Source of the DNA: Thalassotalea profundi
GTDB taxonomy: Bacteria; Pseudomonadota; Gammaproteobacteria; Enterobacterales; Alteromonadaceae
Reading direction: 5' to 3'
Assembly (NCBI RefSeq): GCF_014653195.1
Contig: NZ_BNAH01000001.1
Coordinates: 79,322-143,321 of the forward strand
Length of the DNA stretch: 64,000 nucleotides
The notes under the pieces were generated by a model. It was not told the origin of the DNA. It searched no databases and saw nothing but the letters and a program-made list of their open reading frames with translations. A program made the position numbers and the translations under genes. Positions 34,902-44,587 of this stretch are shown in pieces. The first letter of the stretch is position 1. Each line of letters begins with the position of its first letter.

Positions 34902-35089
34902 TCAACTGTGCTTGGAGAAAACTTGTTTTTCAGTTTACGTAAAGGTAAAGTGCTGGCATTCAAATTATTCAACATCATATAAGAAACCACTTTAATCATT
35001 ACCTTAGTATTTTAGTTAAATGCGATAGTTTATATATAGCTCATTTAAGCAACTATACTGAAAGTGTATTAAAAACAGTTTCACCTTGC

Positions 35090-36301
35090 ATGCAAGGATT
35101 ACAACAAGAGAAGGCTATGAACACTGAAATTTATAAAGAAAGTCAGGTGGTGCATACCCCAACTTTCATTGATGGTCATTCAGTAGAAATCCCCATCCTC
35201 AAAATATTAAAAGAAGACGGTACCGTATATTCGGGTGCTGAATTACCGGAAATTGATCAAGTAAAAGCAACGAAAGTTTATAAAGCATTAGCATTTCATC
35301 GTGTGCTTGATGAACGTATGGTTGCTGCTCAGCGTCAAGGTCGTGTAAGTTTTTACATGGCGGCTCTTGGTGAAGAAGCGGCAAGTGTTGGTGGTGCAGC
35401 AGGCCTTGAAGATCAAGATATGATCATGGCGCAATATCGTGAGCAGGGGGCTTTAATTTATCGTGGCTTTTCTCTTGAAAACTTAATGAATCAAATGTTT
35501 TCAAATGAAAAGGACTTAGGTAAAGGACGTCAAATGCCAATTCACTATGGATCAAGTGAATTAAATTACATGACAATATCATCACCATTAGGTACACAAA
35601 TACCACAAGCAGCAGGATATGCTTATGGGCAAAAGTTACAAGGTAAAGATGCCGTAACTATTTGTTATTTTGGTGAGGGAGCAGCGTCTGAAGGTGATTT
35701 TCACGCGGGCTTAAATATGGCGGCTGTTCATCGCGCACCTGTTATCTTTTTCTGTCGAAATAATGGTTATGCTATTTCAACGCCTTCTGATGAACAATAT
35801 GTGGGTAATGGTATTGCCTCACGTGGCGTTGGTTATGGTATTAAAACAATACGTATAGACGGTAATGATATTTTAGCTGTACTTAAAGCCACGCAAACTG
35901 CGCGTAGCTATGCACTTGCCGAACAAAAACCTGTCATTATTGAAGCTATGTCTTATCGCTTAGGTGCCCATTCTACCTCTGATGATCCATCTGGTTATCG
36001 GACAAAAGAAGAAGAAGAAAAATGGCATATGCATGATCCTATTCTTCGAATGAAAAACTGGATGTTGGCACAAAAGTGGTGGGATGAAACGCAAGAAACT
36101 GAACTATATGAGAAATTGCGAGAGCAAGTGCTTGCTGCGGTTAAAGTAGCAGAAAAAATTGACAAGCCACCTGTAGAAGATTTGGTTACTGATGTTTACG
36201 ACCAAGTGCCAGCGCATTTGCAAAAACAATTAGATGAATTAAAAGTACATATTAAAAAATACCCTGAAGCATACCCTTTTACAGCAGGGAGAATTAAATA
36301 A
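35090..36301 (+). CDS. bkdA1: Branched-chain 2-oxoacid dehydrogenase E1, alpha subunit
   Basis: 403 residues from ATG 35090; an ATG at 35117 preceded by AGAAGG is an alternative start that drops nine residues. The thiamine-diphosphate motif [19 protein letters not shown] followed by [12 protein letters not shown] (about residues 200-240) and the phosphorylation-loop equivalent [16 protein letters not shown] are intact. The enzyme decarboxylates the 2-oxoacids of valine, leucine and isoleucine. It is the first of three genes: E1 alpha, E1 beta, E2. E3 is not in the window and is probably shared lipoamide dehydrogenase. Confidence 0.92.
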   Translation: MQGLQQEKAMNTEIYKESQVVHTPTFIDGHSVEIPILKILKEDGTVYSGAELPEIDQVKATKVYKALAFHRVLDERMVAAQRQGRVSFYMAALGEEAASVGGAAGLEDQDMIMAQYREQGALIYRGFSLENLMNQMFSNEKDLGKGRQMPIHYGSSELNYMTISSPLGTQIPQAAGYAYGQKLQGKDAVTICYFGEGAASEGDFHAGLNMAAVHRAPVIFFCRNNGYAISTPSDEQYVGNGIASRGVGYGIKTIRIDGNDILAVLKATQTARSYALAEQKPVIIEAMSYRLGAHSTSDDPSGYRTKEEEEKWHMHDPILRMKNWMLAQKWWDETQETELYEKLREQVLAAVKVAEKIDKPPVEDLVTDVYDQVPAHLQKQLDELKVHIKKYPEAYPFTAGRIK

Positions 36302-37278
36302 TGGCACAAATGAATTTATTACAAGCAATAAATAATGCACTCGATATTGTAATGGCTGAAAATGATAGTGCATTATGCTTTGGTGAAGATGTTGGACATT
36401 TTGGTGGTGTATTTCGTGCAACTAGTGGTTTACAAGAGAAGTATGGTAAAGCACGCTGTTTTAATACTCCATTAGTTGAGCAAGGGATTATTGGTTTTGC
36501 TAACGGTTTAGCTGCCCAAGGATCTACTCCTATTGCAGAAATACAGTTTGCCGATTATATATTTCCAGCATTTGACCAAATAGTGAATGAATCTGCTAAA
36601 TTTAGATATCGTAGCGGTAATGAATTTAATGTGGGTAAATTAACTATTCGTACCCCTTACGGTGGTGGAATTGCTGGCGGTTTATATCATAGCCAATCAC
36701 CAGAAGCTTACTTTGCGCATACCCCAGGCTTAAAAATAGTGGTTCCACGTAATCCTTACCAAGCAAAAGGTTTATTATTAGCATCGATTCGTGACGATAA
36801 TCCAGTAGTGTTTTTTGAACCTAAGCGTTTGTATAGAGCATCGGTAGGTGAAGTGCCAGTAGAAGATTATCAATTACCTTTAGGTAAAGCCGATATTATG
36901 CAAACAGGCACTGATATCACTTTACTTGCTTGGGGCGCTCAACTTGAAATCGTTGAAAAAGCAGCAGATAAAGCATCTGCAGATGGTATTTCATGTGAAA
37001 TTATTGATTTACGTACTATTTTACCTTGGGATGTAGACACGGTTGCCAATTCAGTACGTAAAACAGGACGTTTATTAGTGAGTCAAGAAGCGCCATTAAC
37101 CGCTGGTTTCGCCAGTGAAATAGCCGCTACTATTCAACAGGAATGTTTTTTACATTTAGAGTCGCCAATAGAACGCGTATGTGGTTTTGATACCCCATAC
37201 CCACTTTCGTTAGAAAAAGAATATGTGGCTGATCATTTAAAAATATATGAAGCGATAAAACGCAGTATAAATTACTAG
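36301..37278 (+). CDS. bkdA2: Branched-chain 2-oxoacid dehydrogenase E1, beta subunit
   Basis: 325 residues. The start overlaps the last base of the alpha-subunit stop codon (TAATG), so translation is coupled. Family features are [14 protein letters not shown], the catalytic-loop region [18 protein letters not shown], and the C-terminal [12 protein letters not shown]. It forms the alpha2beta2 decarboxylase with the preceding subunit and transfers the acyl group to E2 lipoyl arms. Length is typical. Confidence 0.94.
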   Translation: MAQMNLLQAINNALDIVMAENDSALCFGEDVGHFGGVFRATSGLQEKYGKARCFNTPLVEQGIIGFANGLAAQGSTPIAEIQFADYIFPAFDQIVNESAKFRYRSGNEFNVGKLTIRTPYGGGIAGGLYHSQSPEAYFAHTPGLKIVVPRNPYQAKGLLLASIRDDNPVVFFEPKRLYRASVGEVPVEDYQLPLGKADIMQTGTDITLLAWGAQLEIVEKAADKASADGISCEIIDLRTILPWDVDTVANSVRKTGRLLVSQEAPLTAGFASEIAATIQQECFLHLESPIERVCGFDTPYPLSLEKEYVADHLKIYEAIKRSINY

Positions 37279-37288
37279 GAATTTAAAC

Positions 37289-38857
37289 ATGAGCATTGAT
37301 TTTATATTACCAGATATTGGTGAAGGTATCGTTGAATGTGAACTGGTTGAATGGCTGGTTAATGAAGGTGATATTATTGCTGAAGATCAACCGGTGGCTG
37401 ATGTAATGACTGATAAAGCATTAGTACAAATTCCTGCAATGCATTCAGGAGTGGTTGATAAACTTTATTATGCTAAAGGTGATATTGCTAAAGTACATCA
37501 ACCTTTATTTGCTATGACACCTGCAGATAGTTCATCTAATAATGCTAACGTAGAAGTTGCTAAAGAAGTATCTAAAAACGTTAATGGAAATACTAGTTCT
37601 GAAACTATTATTGAAGATTTTATTTTGCCTGATATCGGTGAAGGTATTGTTGAATGTGAAGTCGTTGAATGGTTAGTCGCAGAAGGTGACATTATTGAAG
37701 AAGACCAACCTGTTGCTGATGTAATGACTGATAAGGCATTAGTACAAATTCCAGCGATGTATTCAGGCAAAGTGGTTAAGTTACATTATGCCAAAGGTGA
37801 AATAGCAAAGGTGCATGCACCTTTGTTTGCACTTGAACGTGTCGGTGTTTCAGGTAGTGGCGTTCAAGATAAAAAAGCGGTAAGTGAAACACAGAACCAT
37901 TCAGCTTCTACTCAATCTATAGCCAAAGCACCTGTATGTTCACAAGGCTCTGTAAATAAAGCCGTTAATCCCCAAACTAACGCTAAAGCCCTTGCTAGTC
38001 CCGCAGTAAGACGAGTTGCACGTGAAATGAATGTGAATATTCATCAAGTACCGGGTAGTGGCAAGAAAGGTCGCGTATACAAAGATGATGTAGTGGCATT
38101 CTCCAATGGTAATACTCAAGTGTCTGTTGAAACTAATAAAACGGCAATTGGTGGCAAACGAATTGAAGCTATTCGCGGCGTTAAAGCAGCTATGGCAAAA
38201 GCCATGGTTAATTCAGTATCAACTATTCCTCACTTTACTTATTGTGAAGAAATAGACATGACTAAATTAATTAAATTGCGTCTTGAGCTTAAAGAAATTT
38301 ATGCTAAACAAGATATTAAATTAACCATGATGCCATTCTTCATGAAAGCTATGTCATTAGCGTTAAAAGAGTTCCCGATTGTTAATTCACAAGTCAATGA
38401 CGATTGTACTGAATTGACTTATTTTGATGATCATAATATTGGCATGGCAGTAGATTCAAAAGTAGGTTTATTGGTGCCTAACATCAAACAGGTACAAATA
38501 AAATCAATTTTAGATTTAGCGAAAGATATTACGCAATTAACCAATGATGCACGATCTGGTCGTGTAGCAAGCGCTGATTTAAAAGGTGGCACTATTTCAA
38601 TATCGAATATTGGCGCAATTGGCGGCACGGTTGCAACACCGATTATCAACAAACCAGAAGCGGCTATTGTGGCATTGGGTAAATTGCAAACCCTACCGCG
38701 CTTTAACGATAAAGGAGAGGTAGAAGCTCGTTCTATCATGCAAGTGAGTTGGTCTGGTGATCATAGAATTATTGATGGCGGCACAATTGCTCGCTTTAGT
38801 AACTTATGGAAATCGTTCTTAGAAGAGCCGACTAATATGCTTGTACATATGTCATAA
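37289..38857 (+). CDS. bkdB: Branched-chain 2-oxoacid dehydrogenase E2 with two lipoyl domains
   Basis: 522-residue dihydrolipoyl acyltransferase. Two lipoyl domains (about 2-75 and 109-182) both carry DVMTDKALVQIPA with the lipoylated Lys. They are nearly identical in protein but differ at many third codon positions, which suggests an old duplication kept by selection. A peripheral-subunit-binding domain follows (about 228-268, SPAVRRVAREMNV), then the catalytic domain with HRIIDGG near the C-terminus. Most bacterial BkdB proteins carry one lipoyl domain, so the doubling is notable. It is the last gene of the operon, followed by a terminator. Confidence 0.94.
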   Translation: MSIDFILPDIGEGIVECELVEWLVNEGDIIAEDQPVADVMTDKALVQIPAMHSGVVDKLYYAKGDIAKVHQPLFAMTPADSSSNNANVEVAKEVSKNVNGNTSSETIIEDFILPDIGEGIVECEVVEWLVAEGDIIEEDQPVADVMTDKALVQIPAMYSGKVVKLHYAKGEIAKVHAPLFALERVGVSGSGVQDKKAVSETQNHSASTQSIAKAPVCSQGSVNKAVNPQTNAKALASPAVRRVAREMNVNIHQVPGSGKKGRVYKDDVVAFSNGNTQVSVETNKTAIGGKRIEAIRGVKAAMAKAMVNSVSTIPHFTYCEEIDMTKLIKLRLELKEIYAKQDIKLTMMPFFMKAMSLALKEFPIVNSQVNDDCTELTYFDDHNIGMAVDSKVGLLVPNIKQVQIKSILDLAKDITQLTNDARSGRVASADLKGGTISISNIGAIGGTVATPIINKPEAAIVALGKLQTLPRFNDKGEVEARSIMQVSWSGDHRIIDGGTIARFSNLWKSFLEEPTNMLVHMS

Positions 38858-38888
38858 TTATCAGTTTATATTTTAATCGTGATTTAAG

Positions 38889-38910
38889 ACCTGCTACGGC
38901 AGGTTTTTTA
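38889..38910 (+). terminator. Rho-independent terminator of the bkd operon
   Basis: ACCTGC/GCAGGT stem with a four-base loop followed by a T-run (38904-38909). Confidence 0.85.
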
Positions 38911-38944
38911 TGTTCAACTTATTGCACATTTTATATCTGGAAAT

Positions 38945-39062
38945 AAAAAATGCCTTAGTAAAATTACTAAGGCAAAAATCCAGGTTCAGGATAATGTAGG
39001 AGGGAGATCCTAATGTCATCTAGAGATCACTCATTTGCACTAAGTGCTAATTAAGTAAGGCT
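38945..39062 (-). ncRNA. Candidate small RNA with C-rich anti-Shine-Dalgarno loop
   Basis: Most of the 390-base gap between bkdB and the peroxidase gene is taken up by this candidate. Read on the minus strand, a possible promoter (TTGCGT 39093-39098, 18 bases, TAGGAT 39069-39074) is followed by a GCACTTAGTGC hairpin. Next comes a hairpin with stem AGGAT/ATCCT whose loop holds CTCCCTCCT, and finally a strong terminator (38951-38974, 11-base arms TGCCTTAGTAA, then T6). A C-rich loop and a terminator are usual in base-pairing small RNAs. Alternatively the plus strand could encode a 13-codon peptide (ATG at 39013) behind AGGAGG; I favour the RNA. Confidence 0.45.
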
Positions 39063-39188
39063 ATGGTAATCCTACTTTATTACAGTAATATGACGCAAAA
39101 TTAGATATTTAATAAATGCTAAAATATTTAATCTGATTAGCAAAATAGCATAGAATAGCTTGGAAGAGAGCAAGTGGGTTTACCCTCA

Positions 39189-39227
39189 TACCCAATAAAA
39201 ATTTATAGCATTAAGTTTTATTGGGTA
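39189..39227. repeat. Inverted repeat downstream of peroxidase pseudogene
   Basis: Perfect 12-base arms (TACCCAATAAAA 39189-39200, complement 39216-39227) around a 15-base loop, 21 bases after the peroxidase stop codon on the minus strand. There is no T-run; it may end transcription weakly or protect the mRNA 3' end. Confidence 0.5.
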
Positions 39228-39247
39228 CTTGGTTAATTAACTGATAT

Positions 39248-40235
39248 TTAATGCATAATTGGTTTTGGTGTTTTATCCGTTGAAGGAGGCAATTGAGGTA
39301 AAAGTACCTTTGGATGTTCACCGGTCAATGAGACTAAAAATGCTGTAATTTTATTTGCTTCATCATCTGTGAGCGTTTGTCCTGTTTGAAGATCCGCCAT
39401 AATCTTTACAGCTTCTTTAAGACTCCATACTGCACCATCATGAAAATAAGGGTATGTAAGTGATATATTCCGCAATGTAGGTACTTTAAAGACGAATTTA
39501 TCGCTATCTTTTCCTGTTATTGCTGAACGACCTACGTCAGAATTCTTAGTGTAGTAAGGTTTTATTAACCCCATTTTTTGATAGGTACTACCACCAACTA
39601 AAGCGCCACTATGACAAGCTATACAACCTTTTTCCTTGAAAAGTGCATAGCCTTCCTTTTCAGTTTTGTTTATAGCTTCATCATCACCTTTTAGCCATAA
39701 ATCAAAAGGTGAGTTAGGTGTACGTAATGTTTTTTCAAATTCAGCAATTGCCATTGCAACTTTATCAATAGTGATACTGCTATCATTAAAAACTTTTTTA
39801 AATTCTTCCTGGTATTGTGGAATACTGTTAAGTGTTTCTACTGCTAATGTGTGTAAAAGCCATTTCTTTAGGGTTATCTATAGGGCCAGAGGCTTGTGCT
39901 TTTAAGTCATGAGCACGGCCGTTCCAAAACTGAGCAATGTTTAGTTCGGCATTAAGCACTGTAGGAGAGTTGATTGGACCTATTGTCCATTCGTGCCCAA
40001 TAGAGCTAGGTAAGTTATCTACACCGCCTTTTGCTAAGTTGTGGCAAGAATTACAAGAAATAATATTAGATCTAGATAAACGGGGTTCAAACCAAAGCTT
40101 TTTACCTAACTCAACCATACTTAAATTTAAGTTTGTTGCGGGTTCTATTACCTTTATGGGTTCATTGGTTAAACGATTCGCGTAACTATTAGTAACTAAC
40201 AATAGTGATAAAATAAGGGCAAAATGGTATTTCAT
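39248..40235 (-). pseudogene. Di-haem cytochrome c peroxidase (CcpA/MauG family), frameshifted
   Basis: Two frames together encode one di-haem peroxidase. The first (40235 to 39828) has a signal peptide (about 1-19) and haem motif CNSCH (Cys61-His65), and runs through NPKEMAFTH. The second, open before its nominal ATG at 39754, continues LAVETLNSIPQYQ, then haem motif CIACH and a normal C-terminus. The shift falls in an (AC)3 tract at about 39849-39855; adding one AC unit gives MAFTHTLAVETL and restores a full protein. Such periplasmic enzymes reduce H2O2. It may be a recent mutation, a phase-variable state, or a sequencing error. Everything else is intact, so the loss is recent. Confidence 0.85.
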
Positions 40236-40421
40236 ATTAAATTCCTATATTTAAAAAATAGAGTCACAATTCAACATCTTTCTATAACTATATGTTTACA
40301 ATTAATAAGGGTAAACGCATTCTCTAATATAAAAAACGAAAAAATCAGGATTAAATTAAGCACTTTATTTCTAACGTATTTAAAGTAATATAATTTACTT
40401 AAACTAATACTTGGTAATTTT

Positions 40422-42248
40422 GTGAATCAAAAAATACTCAAACACTTTTATATTGCCGATGAGCAATCGATTTATCTTTTAAGTCATAAGGATGCCACAA
40501 AATTAAAAAAATGGGTTGATCTGTGTCAACAACAGTTGTCTTTATTGGGATATAAAAATATAGAGATGGTAGGCAAAGGTGCTTATGGTTTTGTATTTTC
40601 CGGTGATGATGAACAAAATAATGCTTATGTATTTAAATTTTCTAGAATTAACTTACCACCTCATGTACAAGACCGTTTAGCTGAAGAAGCGGAAATTCAG
40701 GCAGAGCTCAACCATTCTCGTATTCCTAAAGTATATGAGTATTATAAAATTAAGCGCCAAAATATTTTACATATGCAGCGAGCTCCAGGTATTGATTTAG
40801 AGAAACTTTCCCGCCTTAAAGGACCTTTAGCACCAGAATTGGTAATGAATATAACTATTCAAATAGCTGAAATTTTACGATATTTACGTGATCCAAAAAA
40901 TCATAGTAAAGGTAAACCTTATGTGCATGGTGATATAAAACCGTCAAACTTAGTTTATGACGAGCAACAACAAAAAGTATACTTGGTTGATTGGGGATCT
41001 GCGGTAGTCGCTCAATTAGACATACACGGACAAACAACAGCTAATAATATTATGGATTTAATGAGTAGTGATCTTCAAAATACCAACGCACGACTGGGTG
41101 ATGTTTACTTTATTGGCCCAGAACAAATTGATGGTCAAATGTCATCACCTCGCTTTGATGAACAAGGACTAGCAGCAACGATATATGCGTTAGCATCAGG
41201 CCAATCATGTCGGTATGGATCAAAGGTGATCACCCCATTATCTTTAGGGTTACCTAAAGTGTTGGCTCAAATTCTTCATGGCATGCTAAGTGATGATAAA
41301 AAAACACGGGATAAAGCCGGAGATTATCTTTTTAAAAACTTGTCATTACTTAAACAAACTGTATTAGCTGTTAATCCGACAGCTCCAACAATTAAAGCAT
41401 TAGTACCCATATGGGTAAAAGCCACATTGGGAGAAATTGATACGGTTGTTTATGGTTCTAGAAAGTCATTCTTACGTGAACTTGATGGCAGTGATGAATT
41501 AAGTGAAATTGATGATGTTCAACTTGAAAAATATTATAAAAATTACTTGATGGGAATGGGGGATACTGAAAAAGCCTTTATCGCTGCAGTAAGTCGACTT
41601 GGGCAGTTTCCTGTAGTCGGTGGTTTAGCTATTCGTTGGGAAAAAAACGGTGTTTATATCGACTCAAATTTAACCTTATTTGATAATAATCTTAAAGTTT
41701 CATTTCAAAGTGCGGTGAATAATATGGTTAATTTAGCGCAAGGAATATTTCGAGTAGGGGTGTTTAAAAGTTGTTTGTTTAATGCCCGTAATACTTTACA
41801 TATTGAGCGTGATAAAGAAGAAGATCCTTTTATTGCTTCGCCGGAGCACAAATTTAATTTTGATATTAGTGATGTTGCTGAAGTTGATGATATTACTCGG
41901 CTACATTCGTATTTTGAAGATGGTAAAGATCCCGATGAATATCTATATTTACCAGATGAAATTATGGCTGAATTAGCTAAGCTTAATCAAATTCATCATA
42001 CAGGGTGTATTATTTTTGAAGTATTACCCACTCATCTTAAAATTCACAGTTATTTAATGCTATTAAATCATGATAAAGAAGCCGAATTTAGTGAGTGTTT
42101 GGCAGCAATTCTCAAGTTGTTACCCACAATAGAAGGCGTTGGTATTTCAGGCTTTATGAAGTTACCTTATAAAGATACCCGTTTTTTTGAACATATTAAC
42201 CAATTACCTGAACGTTATTATCCTAAGAACCCTAAATTAAAAACTTAA
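40422..42248 (+). CDS. Serine/threonine protein kinase-like protein
   Basis: 608 residues starting with GTG. The kinase domain occupies about residues 40-310: glycine loop GKGAYGFVF, Lys in FKFSR, Glu in EEAEIQAEL, catalytic loop HGDIKPSNL (HGD in place of HRD), and metal motif VDWGSA (DWG in place of DFG). Asp of both motifs is kept, so activity is plausible. The C-terminal 300 residues match nothing I recognise and have no membrane helix, so this is a soluble kinase. No phosphatase or obvious substrate is adjacent. The VOC gene lies 48 bases downstream. Confidence 0.8.
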   Translation: MNQKILKHFYIADEQSIYLLSHKDATKLKKWVDLCQQQLSLLGYKNIEMVGKGAYGFVFSGDDEQNNAYVFKFSRINLPPHVQDRLAEEAEIQAELNHSRIPKVYEYYKIKRQNILHMQRAPGIDLEKLSRLKGPLAPELVMNITIQIAEILRYLRDPKNHSKGKPYVHGDIKPSNLVYDEQQQKVYLVDWGSAVVAQLDIHGQTTANNIMDLMSSDLQNTNARLGDVYFIGPEQIDGQMSSPRFDEQGLAATIYALASGQSCRYGSKVITPLSLGLPKVLAQILHGMLSDDKKTRDKAGDYLFKNLSLLKQTVLAVNPTAPTIKALVPIWVKATLGEIDTVVYGSRKSFLRELDGSDELSEIDDVQLEKYYKNYLMGMGDTEKAFIAAVSRLGQFPVVGGLAIRWEKNGVYIDSNLTLFDNNLKVSFQSAVNNMVNLAQGIFRVGVFKSCLFNARNTLHIERDKEEDPFIASPEHKFNFDISDVAEVDDITRLHSYFEDGKDPDEYLYLPDEIMAELAKLNQIHHTGCIIFEVLPTHLKIHSYLMLLNHDKEAEFSECLAAILKLLPTIEGVGISGFMKLPYKDTRFFEHINQLPERYYPKNPKLKT

Positions 42249-42296
42249 CGTTAAAAAATTAAGCGTTATCAAAATAAAATTACAAAGGACAATCAT

Positions 42297-42671
42297 ATGA
42301 CATCTTCAATAGGCGATATGGCATGGATAGATTTATCCGTTAAAAATGCCACAGAAGTTAAAGACTTTTATCAACAAGTGATTGGCTGGAAAAGTGAGCC
42401 AATATCAATGGGTGAATATGACGACTTTGCCATGTCTTCTCCAGAAAGTGGTGATACCATTTCGGGTATTTGTCATGCACAAGGCGTAAATAATGACTTA
42501 CCACCGGCATGGTTACCTTATTTTCTTGTTGAAAGTATCGATAAATCTGTAGCGCAAGTTCTAGCCAATGGCGGCGAATTACTCACTAAGATTAAAACAA
42601 TGGGTGATGATCGTTATGCAGTGATAAAAGATCCTGCGGGTGCCGCTTGTGCCATTTATCAAAAAGCCTAG
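42297..42671 (+). CDS. VOC (glyoxalase/bleomycin-resistance-like) family protein
   Basis: 124 residues with the paired beta-alpha-beta-beta-beta repeats of the vicinal oxygen chelate fold. The first runs from AWIDLSVKNATEVKDFYQQV, the second from YFLVESIDKSVAQVL to AVIKDPAGAACAIYQ. Single-domain members act as dimers on diverse substrates or simply bind ligands. No specific activity can be assigned. A good AAAGGA-type ribosome-binding site lies before the ATG. Confidence 0.82.
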   Translation: MTSSIGDMAWIDLSVKNATEVKDFYQQVIGWKSEPISMGEYDDFAMSSPESGDTISGICHAQGVNNDLPPAWLPYFLVESIDKSVAQVLANGGELLTKIKTMGDDRYAVIKDPAGAACAIYQKA

Positions 42672-42861
42672 TCGCTATACTCTTAAAAACGTAACTCCCG
42701 TTTATACTGTCGTATTCTTTTACACTATAAACTTTTATTAAAAACGAAATAAATTCAAGTGTTTGAAAATAAACGAATTGTTGTGTTTTGGCTTGTTTTT
42801 TGCTTTTCGAGAGTTAAATGTATTCTCGATAAATGATTTCATCGAAGTTAAGGGTTTAAAA

Positions 42862-43626
42862 ATGAATTACAAATTACCAAAATTAGCTATAGGCTTACTT
42901 TTTTCTGTTCAATGTTTAACTAATGTAGCAAACGCGGGCCTTATTGATCTTAACACTTGGTCACAAAAAGGAGCATCGAACAATGGCAACTGGGTGGTTG
43001 CAGCTGACGGCACTTCTGTTTTACAAACAACTAATGGCAACCCTACTTTTTTTGTAAGTGATGAATCATTTATAAATAATGAATTTACAGGTACATTTGG
43101 TGTAGAAACAGCAAGTGATGATGATTATATTGGCTTTGTTTTTGGCTTTAATGGTCTAGATGATTTTTATCTTTTTGACTGGAAGCAGACTAATCAAAAC
43201 TTGGGTTCTTTCTCAGGATTTGAAGGTTTTACGTTATCTAAAATATCTGCTGGCGCAGATGTTTCTAGTTTAAACCCATTGTGGGGGCATAGTGGCACGG
43301 GTATAGACGTTTTAGATACTAAATATGATACCAATCTTGGTTGGGAAGATAATGTCGAATATGAATTCACTTTAGGGTATACCAATAGCTCGATTAATAT
43401 TTCTATTAATGGTGGTAATTTTAACAATGAAAATATCTTCAATATCACTGGGTTATCAAACTCTGCTGGTAGCTTTGGTTTTTATAATGCGTCTCAGCAA
43501 AGTGTTCGATATACAGGGTTTGAAGAAGATGTTTTACCTGATCCTCAAAGTGTTCCAGAACCATCAACACTTGCTATTTTAGCATTAGGAATGTTAGGTT
43601 TATCATTACGTAGAGCTAAAAAATAA
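42862..43626 (+). CDS. PEP-CTERM sorting-signal protein
   Basis: 254 residues from ATG 42862, chosen because AAGGG lies just upstream and the signal peptide then reads normally (about 1-24, ending NAG); a further upstream ATG at 42763 would precede it with 33 unsuitable residues. The mature part is Gly/Asn/Asp-rich, beta-type, like secreted matrix or adhesin proteins. The C-terminus has VPEPSTLAILALGMLGLSL followed by RRAKK, a textbook PEP-CTERM tail cleaved by an exosortase. No exosortase is in the window, so it must be encoded elsewhere. It is monocistronic with a strong terminator. Confidence 0.88.
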   Translation: MNYKLPKLAIGLLFSVQCLTNVANAGLIDLNTWSQKGASNNGNWVVAADGTSVLQTTNGNPTFFVSDESFINNEFTGTFGVETASDDDYIGFVFGFNGLDDFYLFDWKQTNQNLGSFSGFEGFTLSKISAGADVSSLNPLWGHSGTGIDVLDTKYDTNLGWEDNVEYEFTLGYTNSSINISINGGNFNNENIFNITGLSNSAGSFGFYNASQQSVRYTGFEEDVLPDPQSVPEPSTLAILALGMLGLSLRRAKK

Positions 43627-43652
43627 CTCAAAAAATTTAGCAAGCTTTTATT

Positions 43653-43683
43653 AAAAACACCAATGTAATATTGGTGTTTTTTT
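43653..43683. terminator. Rho-independent terminator
   Basis: AAAAACACCAAT stem (43653-43664) with complement at 43670-43681, loop GTAAT, and a seven-base T-run on the plus strand. Confidence 0.9.
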
Positions 43684-43766
43684 GTTTTTTTGATGAAGTA
43701 ATTGTTAAATTGGCAGGTATTTATTATGTATAATGTGATAAATGCTTTCGACAATCCTTTATTAAT

Positions 43767-44549
43767 ATGAAATTATCGATTTATCAAGTTGATGCTTTTG
43801 CAAAGGCTGTTTTTCAAGGTAATCCAGCAGCCGTTATTCCATTAAAACAATGGCTTGCGGATGATGTGTTACAACAAATAGCACAAGAAAATAACTTATC
43901 AGAAACGGCTTTTTTTATTCAGTATGATCAAAGTGTGGAATTACGATGGTTTACCCCAGCTGAAGAAGTTGATTTATGTGGCCATGCGACGTTAGCAACG
44001 GCACATGTATTGTTTGAGCATTTAGCTTTTCCTCATCAAAAAATTAGCTTTATAACTAAAAGTGGCGAATTAATTGTTGAAAAGTCAGAGTCTGGATTAT
44101 CCATGAACTTTCCAGCAACCATGCCTCAAATATGCAAGCCTCCACAAGCTTTAGTTGATGGTTTAAACGGAACAAAAACGTTTAAAGAATTAGCTGATTT
44201 TGACTATTTTATTGTATTAGATTCAGAGCAAGCGATTAAAGATTTACAGCCAAATTTTACCTCATGGAATAAGCTCGATCGTCGTGGCGTTATTGTCACA
44301 GCTAAAGGTGAAAATACCGATTTTGTCTCGCGTTGCTTTTATCCAATACTAAATGTCGAAGAAGACCCTGTAACAGGCTCGGCGCATTGCTTGCTAGCGC
44401 CTTATTGGGCTAAAGAGTTGCAAAAAACAACGTTAATAGGTAAACAATTATCAACGCGAAGTGGTGAAGTGCATTGTCAACTGTTAGGCAATAGAGTTGT
44501 ACTGACAGGACAATGTGTTGATTATTTAAAAGGGGAAATTACACTTTAA
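43767..44549 (+). CDS. PhzF family isomerase/epimerase
   Basis: 260 residues of the PhzF fold: N-terminal YQVDAFAKAVFQGNPAAV, catalytic Glu within ENNLSETAFF, then WFTPAEEVDLCGHATLA and a second half with DPVTGSAHCLLAPYW. PhzF in phenazine synthesis isomerises trans-2,3-dihydro-3-hydroxyanthranilate. Most family members, including this one outside any phz operon, have unknown substrates. It is monocistronic and converges on the patatin gene. Confidence 0.88.
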   Translation: MKLSIYQVDAFAKAVFQGNPAAVIPLKQWLADDVLQQIAQENNLSETAFFIQYDQSVELRWFTPAEEVDLCGHATLATAHVLFEHLAFPHQKISFITKSGELIVEKSESGLSMNFPATMPQICKPPQALVDGLNGTKTFKELADFDYFIVLDSEQAIKDLQPNFTSWNKLDRRGVIVTAKGENTDFVSRCFYPILNVEEDPVTGSAHCLLAPYWAKELQKTTLIGKQLSTRSGEVHCQLLGNRVVLTGQCVDYLKGEITL

Positions 44550-44587
44550 GGTTGCAGAATATCTGAAAGAGATCCTTTTAACCCTAA

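Noticed and set aside
39248..40235. Two separate small haem proteins
   Set aside because: Neither half makes a complete family member, and the second frame continues the family sequence upstream of its nominal ATG; a single frameshifted gene explains both.
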